Positions 58,921 through 64,000 of a stretch of 64,000 nt of DNA are shown piece after piece (position 1 is the first letter of the stretch; each line of letters opens with the position of its first letter). This stretch comes from DATFES01 sp035457725. Its GTDB lineage: Bacteria > Pseudomonadota > Alphaproteobacteria > CACIAM-22H2. The translations under genes were made by a program, and so were the position numbers. The stretch is taken from the NCBI GenBank assembly GCA_035457725.1, contig DATIBC010000041.1, forward strand, positions 1-64,000. Reading direction: 5' to 3'. The notes below the pieces were generated by a model that was given only the letters and a program-made list of their open reading frames with translations, had not been told where the DNA came from and searched no databases.

Positions 58921-59640
58921 TTAACGCGGCTTAACCCCCAGCTCCATCGCCCGGCGCACGGCCTGCGTACGATTGGCGACCGCGAGCCGTTTGTAAACTC
59001 GTTGCAGATGGACCTTGACGGTGATTTCCTCGATGGCGAGCCGCTTGGCGATTTCCTTGTTCGAATAACCCTCGACGAGCTCGGCGAGGACGGCGCGCTG
59101 GCGTGGCGTTAGTTGGCCGATCACGTCATGGCCACGGCTTGCCGATTCATGGCGCGGCCGGCTGCTTGGGCCGAGTTCGCCGAAGCGGTTTTCAGCAGGA
59201 ACGAAACGCTCGCCATCCAGCACAAGCTTGAGAGCGGTGACGAGCGCCGCGCCGACCATGGTTTTGGGAATGAACCCGTTGGCGCCGAGGCGAATCGATT
59301 CCGCGACGTCCTCGGGGTCGTCGCTGCCGGAAAGAATCACGATCGGGGTATTCGGGAACTCGGCGCGCATTTGGCGCAAGCCCATCAGACCGTCCATTCC
59401 CGGCATTTTCAGATCGAGAATGATCATGTCGAGCGGCGCGTTCCGCCGCGCCTGCTCGTGCGCTTGGGCGAACGATCCGGCGTGCAGCACGTTGACGCCA
59501 GCGCCGACGCGTTGGACGTACGGCGTCAGAGCCTCACGCACCATATGATGGTCGTCGGCGAGAAGAATGCGCAAATTTTCCGCCCGCACCGTTCGATCCC
59601 TTTGGCCACCCGTCCGATCAAGTCCGCGATGCGTCGTCAA
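58921..59640 (-). CDS. LuxR/NarL-type response regulator
   Basis: 239 aa: receiver domain (about 22–140; ADDHHMVREAL, phospho-acceptor Asp in MIILDLKMPGMDG, Lys in GFIPKTM) and LuxR helix-turn-helix at the C-terminus (LTPRQRAVLAELVEGYSNKEIAKRL). Start uncertain between ATG 59640 and a GTG at 59589; the first 17 residues are of low complexity. No histidine kinase gene is adjacent, so it may serve an orphan or distant sensor. Confidence 0.85.
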   Translation of the reverse strand: MTTHRGLDRTGGQRDRTVRAENLRILLADDHHMVREALTPYVQRVGAGVNVLHAGSFAQAHEQARRNAPLDMIILDLKMPGMDGLMGLRQMRAEFPNTPIVILSGSDDPEDVAESIRLGANGFIPKTMVGAALVTALKLVLDGERFVPAENRFGELGPSSRPRHESASRGHDVIGQLTPRQRAVLAELVEGYSNKEIAKRLAIEEITVKVHLQRVYKRLAVANRTQAVRRAMELGVKPR

Positions 59641-59920
59641 GCGAACACCGGGACCGGAACTTTTAATCGTATTGCAAGATAGATAGCCGATTGGTTGCCG
59701 TCTATTGCCCTTTGATTCTGGTCAAATCTGCGTTTATTTTTGAATTTTACAAACTTGTCGTCGGGAAAGCGAGCCATTCGCCCTCCCGTCGTCCAGCCCC
59801 GCCGATCGCCGTCCTGAGGGACATGTCCGTGCAATTTTCTCTCGGCGAGCGCCGAGTACCTAAGCGGTTCGCTCACCATCCGCTCGCGCGTGACGCCCGT
59901 CGCGTCGCGCCGTTCGCATC

Positions 59921-60640
59921 ATGAGCGTAGGTTTCAGGCGCGCCCGTCAACGGCGGCGGTTCTTATGGCGCATCGCCTCGGCGTTCGCCATCCTGGCTGC
60001 GGTCTGCGCCGCATTGCTGCAAATCTACTGGGCGGGCGAGCGGCATGGACAACGCGAGGCTGGCGTGCTGTCTGAACGGATGGCGGCGCTCGAGGAGGAA
60101 AACCGCCGGTTGGCCGGCGAACGGGTCGAGGCCGATGCGGCGCGCCGGCTCGCTGAAGCGGCAGTCGCTGCGGCCGAGGAGCGCTACGCGCGGGACATCC
60201 CGCGCGACGCGCGCAAGGATCTGCTTGAGCGGATCGATCGGCGCCTTGCCGCCGGCGTGTCCGCCGAACGGTTGGGCTCGGTCATTGATGTCACGGCGAA
60301 CGACCGTGTCTGCGACCCGCCGGTGACGCGGCGTATCCTATTGCGTACACCGACCGTGACGGGCGGGGGAACCTCGGCGACCTTCGGCGACAACCAGATT
60401 TCGGTCAGCGGCGAGGGCACGCCGGCCCGCGACGCCACTAACAATCTCGAAGCTTGGTTCGACCCCGAAAAGCCGGTGACAATACGTTTCACCCAGCTCG
60501 GCGGCGAAGTAATCGAGGCATCGGGGAGGCTGCCGCTGCAACACGCGATGGTCGTCGCGGGGTTCGAGTATCGATTCACCGTCAATCCATCGGCGCGCGG
60601 ACTCGTCGCCGTCACCGGGGATCGTTGCCGTCACCCATGA
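59921..60640 (+). CDS. Membrane-anchored coiled-coil protein of unknown function
   Basis: 239 aa: a basic N-terminus, one transmembrane helix (about 14–36), then a coiled coil (about 48–95, Glu/Arg/Ala-rich heptads EEENRRLAGERVEADA), then a beta-rich C-terminal domain with two Cys (VCDPPVTRR and DRCRHP) that could form a disulfide. No known family recognised. It precedes gnd by 34 bases and may be co-transcribed with it. Confidence 0.7.
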   Translation: MSVGFRRARQRRRFLWRIASAFAILAAVCAALLQIYWAGERHGQREAGVLSERMAALEEENRRLAGERVEADAARRLAEAAVAAAEERYARDIPRDARKDLLERIDRRLAAGVSAERLGSVIDVTANDRVCDPPVTRRILLRTPTVTGGGTSATFGDNQISVSGEGTPARDATNNLEAWFDPEKPVTIRFTQLGGEVIEASGRLPLQHAMVVAGFEYRFTVNPSARGLVAVTGDRCRHP

Positions 60641-60674
60641 GCATCGGCCGAACGCGGATCCGGCGGCGTTGACG

Positions 60675-62087
60675 ATGGCGACCAGTAAGCATCGTCTAGG
60701 ACTGATCGGCGTCGGGGTGATGGGCGGCGGATTGGCGCTCAACCTGGCCGACCACGGCGTTCGCGTCCTGGTCTATGATCGCGTTCGGCGGGCTGGCGAG
60801 CGGCTGGCCGCACAATTCCCGGAGGCCGTTGCATGCGCGTCTTCGCTGAATGAGCTCGTCGACCGCCTCGAGAGACCGCGCGCGATCCTGTTGATGGTGC
60901 CGGCCGGAGACGCCGTCGACGCGGCAATCAGGGAGCTCGCGCCGCTGCTCGCCCGCGGCGATCTCGTCATCGACGGCGGAAACTCGCATTATCGCGCGAC
61001 GATTCGCCGCGCCGAACAGCTCCGCGACATGGGCGTTGAATTGCTCGGCATCGGAATATCCGGTGGGGTAAGCGGCGCCAAGCATGGCCCGGCGCTCATG
61101 GTCGGCGGGAACGAACAGGCGTGGAGCATGGTCAAGGACGTCTTCCAGGCGATCGCCGCCCGCGGCGCCGATGGCTCTCCGGCGTGCGGATATTTCGGCG
61201 GCGACGGCACCGGACACTTCGTCAAGATGGTCCACAACGGCATCGAGTATGCGCAGATGCAGGCCATCGCCGAGATCGTCGAGCTGCTTCGCCAGCTCAA
61301 CGGCTTGACGCCGCAGGCCGCCGCGGCGGCGCTGGCGCGATGGAACGCCGGTCCGCTGGAAAGCTACCTTCTCGATATCACCAGCCAGATCCTCGGTCGC
61401 CGCGACCCGCTGACCGGCGGAGCGGCGATCGACGTCATCGCCGACGCCGCCGGGCAGAAAGGCACCGGCGCTTGGGCGGCCATCGAGGCGATCGAGCTCG
61501 GCGTCGCCGCGCCGACGATCGTCGGGGCGGTATTGGCCCGCGCTCTTTCCGCCGAGACCGCGACGCGCGTGGCGGTCGCGACTTCCTATCCGCCGCCACC
61601 GACGGGCCGGGAAGCGATCGACGAAATCGCGCTGGCGGACGCGCTCGTCGCGGCAACGCTCGCGATCTATGCCCAAGGCATGGCGCTGCTGGCGGCCGCC
61701 CGCGCGAAGTATGGCTGGCGATTCGAATTCACGCTGCTGGCCCAAGCGTGGCACGCCGGCTGCATCATTCGGGCGCCGCTGTTGATCGAACTCGTCGGCG
61801 AGACCGACGGGGTCTCGCATGCTCTTCTCGCTCCGCGACTGCGCGAACGTATCGCCGCAGCCGAGGCTGGATGGCGACGCAGCGTCGCTACTGCGATTGC
61901 GGCGGGCGTCGCGGTGCCAGCGCTGGCGTCGTCGCTCGCCTATGTTGATGCGATGCGCATGGGTCGTCTGTGGACCGCGACGATCCAAGCCCAGCGCGAC
62001 TTTTTCGGGGCACACGGCTTGATGCGCGTCGATCGTCCCGGCCGCTTTCACCTCGACGGCAGCAGCGCCGAAGAGGGCGACTCGTGA
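60675..62087 (+). CDS. gnd: 6-phosphogluconate dehydrogenase (decarboxylating)
   Basis: 470-aa NADP-dependent enzyme that makes ribulose 5-phosphate from 6-phosphogluconate. NADP site GLIGVGVMGGGLALNLADHG; substrate segments DGGNSHYRATIRRAEQLR, GISGGVSGAKHGPALM, FVKMVHNGIEYAQMQ and the late AWHAGCIIRAPLL are all present. The catalytic Lys lies in FVKMVHN. Start ATG 60675 (a TTG at 60669 is in frame). The stop overlaps the gluconokinase GTG start, so sugar acid is phosphorylated and oxidised by a coupled pair. Confidence 0.94.
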   Translation: MATSKHRLGLIGVGVMGGGLALNLADHGVRVLVYDRVRRAGERLAAQFPEAVACASSLNELVDRLERPRAILLMVPAGDAVDAAIRELAPLLARGDLVIDGGNSHYRATIRRAEQLRDMGVELLGIGISGGVSGAKHGPALMVGGNEQAWSMVKDVFQAIAARGADGSPACGYFGGDGTGHFVKMVHNGIEYAQMQAIAEIVELLRQLNGLTPQAAAAALARWNAGPLESYLLDITSQILGRRDPLTGGAAIDVIADAAGQKGTGAWAAIEAIELGVAAPTIVGAVLARALSAETATRVAVATSYPPPPTGREAIDEIALADALVAATLAIYAQGMALLAAARAKYGWRFEFTLLAQAWHAGCIIRAPLLIELVGETDGVSHALLAPRLRERIAAAEAGWRRSVATAIAAGVAVPALASSLAYVDAMRMGRLWTATIQAQRDFFGAHGLMRVDRPGRFHLDGSSAEEGDS

Positions 62088-62590
62088 TCGTCGTCGTAAT
62101 GGGCGTGAGCGGCGCCGGAAAAACGACGGTCGGCCGCCTCGTCGCCGCAGCCCTCAACGCGCGGTTCATCGAGGGCGACGCGTTCCACCCGCCAGCCAAC
62201 GTCGACAAGATGCGGCGCGGGCAGCCGCTCGACGACGCCGATCGCGCGCCATGGCTGGCGGCGCTGGGCGAGTTGCTGCGAAGCTACGCCGTGCGCGGCA
62301 TGACGGCTGTCCTGGCCTGTTCCGCCCTCAAGCGCGCCTACCGCGACGCGCTGCGCACGGGCGCGCCTGATGCGCGGTTCGTCTTTCTCAAGGGCGAGGA
62401 AGCGCAGATCGCCGAACGGTTGAAGGCGCGGGCGGGCCATTATATGCCCGCCACGCTTCTTGCCAGCCAGTTCGCCGCGCTCGAAGAACCGGCGGCCGAC
62501 GAACGGGCGATCGTCGTCGACATCGCCGACCCGCCATCCGCCATCGCGCGTCACGCCGTCGAAGCGCTAGGCGTCGACCCGGTCGCCTAA
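62084..62590 (+). CDS. gntK: Gluconokinase
   Basis: 168-aa P-loop kinase that phosphorylates gluconate to 6-phosphogluconate. P-loop GVSGAGKTT near residues 7–15; substrate segment EGDAFHPPANVDKMRRGQPLDDADR given here as the family region (about 30–54); LACSALKRAYRDALR; RAGHYMPATLLASQFAALE in the lid. GTG 62084 overlaps the gnd stop (GTGA). The usual length for GntK. Confidence 0.92.
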   Translation: MIVVVMGVSGAGKTTVGRLVAAALNARFIEGDAFHPPANVDKMRRGQPLDDADRAPWLAALGELLRSYAVRGMTAVLACSALKRAYRDALRTGAPDARFVFLKGEEAQIAERLKARAGHYMPATLLASQFAALEEPAADERAIVVDIADPPSAIARHAVEALGVDPVA

Positions 62591-62719
62591 TCGAGCCAAT
62601 CGCTTATGCCCGGTAGACCACGGAACCGCCGTCCGTAGGCCTGCCATGCAAGGATAGCAACGCCGCTGGCGCTGTGGAGACGGGATAATGTCGCCACCTT
62701 CCGACCGGTCGTATCCCCA

Positions 62720-63664
62720 ATGCCAAGTTTCGCGATGCCCACCCCGACCCGCGAGGAGATTCGGCGCGGCATCTTCCACATCGTCGCCGCCGTGTTCGTC
62801 TTTGCAGTCGTCAACGCCCTCGTGAAATGGCAGGTCGCGACGTATCCCGTCACCGAGGTGGTCTTCTTTCGCTGCTGGTTCGCGCTCTTGCCCGGCATCG
62901 TGCTGATCGCCGCGAACGGCGGCATAGGCGCGCTTCGCACGCACCGGCCGATGGCACACGTATCGCGCGCCGCCGTCCAATTCCTATCGATGATCGCGAT
63001 CTTCACCGCGTTCAAGCTGATGCCGCTGGCCGATGCCGTGGCGATCACGTTCGCCAATCCGCTGTTCTTGACCGTGCTGTCGATACCATTGCTCGGCGAG
63101 AAAGTCGGCGTGCACCGCTGGGCCGCCGTACTCGTCGGTTTTGCCGGGGTGATGATCATGGTCCAGCCGGGCCTCGGCGTGCTGGAAAGCGGCGCGCTGT
63201 TCGCACTCGCCAACGCGTTTCTCGGCGCCAGCATCACCATCAGCCTGCGGCGCATGAGTCTGACCGAGACCAGCACCGCCCTGGTCGTTTGGCAGCTCGC
63301 CACGACCGCGGTGCTCAGCACCCTGCTGTTGCCCCTCGGATGGATCACGCCGACCCTATGGGACGCTGGCGTGATGGCGTTGATCGGACTCGGCAGCGGC
63401 GTCGGCCAGTATCTGTGGACCCAGGCGTTCCGCTTCGCGCCGGCTGCTGTCGCGGCGCCGTTCACCTACACCGCGATGATTTGGGCGATGCTGCTCGGTT
63501 TCGCGATCTGGGGCGATGTCCCGACTCCCGCGCTTCTCGTCGGCGCCGTCGTCGTCGCCGCCAGCGGGCTTTACATCCTCCACCGCGAGACGGCGCGTCG
63601 ACGCGCAGCACAGCCGACGGCGCAACCGGCAAGCGACATCCGCGCGGCGGGCGGTGACGACTAG
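62720..63664 (+). CDS. EamA/DMT-family transporter
   Basis: 314 aa with ten helices, two EamA repeats (about 20–140 and 155–285). Short hydrophilic loops and the segments FFRCWFALLPGIVLIAANGG and LADAVAITFANPLFLTVLS are typical of the drug/metabolite transporter superfamily, close to RhaT/YdcZ-type exporters. The C-terminus is basic. Substrate unknown. Confidence 0.86.
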   Translation: MPSFAMPTPTREEIRRGIFHIVAAVFVFAVVNALVKWQVATYPVTEVVFFRCWFALLPGIVLIAANGGIGALRTHRPMAHVSRAAVQFLSMIAIFTAFKLMPLADAVAITFANPLFLTVLSIPLLGEKVGVHRWAAVLVGFAGVMIMVQPGLGVLESGALFALANAFLGASITISLRRMSLTETSTALVVWQLATTAVLSTLLLPLGWITPTLWDAGVMALIGLGSGVGQYLWTQAFRFAPAAVAAPFTYTAMIWAMLLGFAIWGDVPTPALLVGAVVVAASGLYILHRETARRRAAQPTAQPASDIRAAGGDD

Positions 63665-63781
63665 CGCCACCGCCCCCGGCGCCGCGCGACCTATTTGATC
63701 TGCGTCAAAGCTTGGAGTCAGAACTCGCGATCATATAATTAACCCGATCGGCTGGACGACCAACAAACGGGGGAACGCGCG

Positions 63782-64000
63782 ATGGCAATCAAGGACATTC
63801 TCGTCTCCGTCGACGACGACGCGACGTCACCGGCGCGAACCGCCCTTGCCGTCAGGTTGGCCAAGGACCACCAAGCCCGCTTGACCGCGCTTTACGTCAG
63901 CATGGCGCCGAGAATTCCTGAGTACGTGCGCGCCCAGCTCCCGCCGACGGTGGCCGAGGTTCAAGCGTCGCGGATGCGCGAAACCAGCGAGCGTCTCGAA
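63782..64000 (+). CDS. Universal stress protein family, 5' part
   Basis: The frame opens at ATG 63782 with GGGGGA about 9 bases upstream and is cut by the window end after 73 codons. It reads MAIKDILVSVDDDATSPAR, the opening strand of UspA-type proteins, then AVRLAKDHQARLTALYV. The total length and the C-terminal glycine motif are out of view. Preceded by an AT-rich stretch (63725–63745) that probably contains the promoter. Confidence 0.8.
   Translation, partial: MAIKDILVSVDDDATSPARTALAVRLAKDHQARLTALYVSMAPRIPEYVRAQLPPTVAEVQASRMRETSERLE

Overview
The window is GC-rich chromosomal DNA of an alphaproteobacterium. The evidence is the J-protein–CobS–CobT order, the aroKB–CorC and XerD neighbourhood, an MlaEFD system, malyl-CoA lyase beside malate synthase, and MeaB. 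Closely packed operons with ATGA, GTGA and TTGA overlaps dominate. I see no phage, IS, plasmid, CRISPR, tRNA or rRNA gene.

Layout. 0–4.4 kb: acetyltransferase, LysE exporter, YpfJ-type metallopeptidase, an alpha/beta hydrolase–adenylate cyclase hybrid and a small ABM monooxygenase. 4.4–4.9 kb: a gene-free AT-richer stretch that holds, on the minus strand, a candidate structured small RNA with its own terminator. 4.9–9.5 kb: agmatinase-family gene, then an Mla/MCE lipid ABC transporter (permease with STAS domain, ATPase, MCE protein, lipoprotein). 9.5–17.1 kb: an aromatic degradation locus whose order and sequence match the carbazole (car) type: carAa, carBa, carBb, carC, carAc (in frame with an SCP2 domain), carAd on the minus strand, a divergent GntR/FCD regulator, an outer-membrane channel of the phenol meta-pathway family and a GlcG/HbpS protein. 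17.1–24.9 kb: ankyrin protein, BolA, ribbon-helix-helix protein, CorC-type protein, fused AroK–AroB, a conserved small membrane peptide, a large exported protein and XerD. 25–32.3 kb: malate synthase with a histone-like basic tail, malyl-CoA lyase, a cyclase–TPR protein, AccA, MeaB and ribosomal protein L28. 32.3–38 kb: phytase-like esterase, dienelactone hydrolase, CobT, CobS, J protein. 38.3–42.2 kb: mesaconyl-CoA-type hydratase, CaiB-family CoA transferase, acyl-CoA dehydrogenase and a methyltransferase.

42.2–54.0 kb holds the most striking system: a 14-gene minus-strand operon reading suyA, suyB, SDH-type iron-sulfur subunit, two cytochrome b anchors, TauE/SafE exporter, sulfonate-type ABC transporter (binding protein, ATPase, permease), two-subunit class I fumarase/tartrate dehydratase, SDH/FRD-type flavoprotein, slcC and comC. 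SuyAB splits 3-sulfolactate into pyruvate and sulfite, and SlcC/ComC interconvert the sulfolactate enantiomers. A dedicated SDH-like complex plus fumarase suggests that a C3 sulfonate is handled as a succinate analogue: 3-sulfopropanoate to sulfoacrylate to sulfolactate to sulfopyruvate or pyruvate. This scheme is my inference.

54.2–64 kb: gamma-glutamylcyclotransferase, gamma-glutamyltransferase family protein, PaaY and PaaN (phenylacetate pathway), a LuxR-type response regulator, an exported coiled-coil protein, 6-phosphogluconate dehydrogenase plus gluconokinase, a DMT-family transporter and the start of a universal stress protein.
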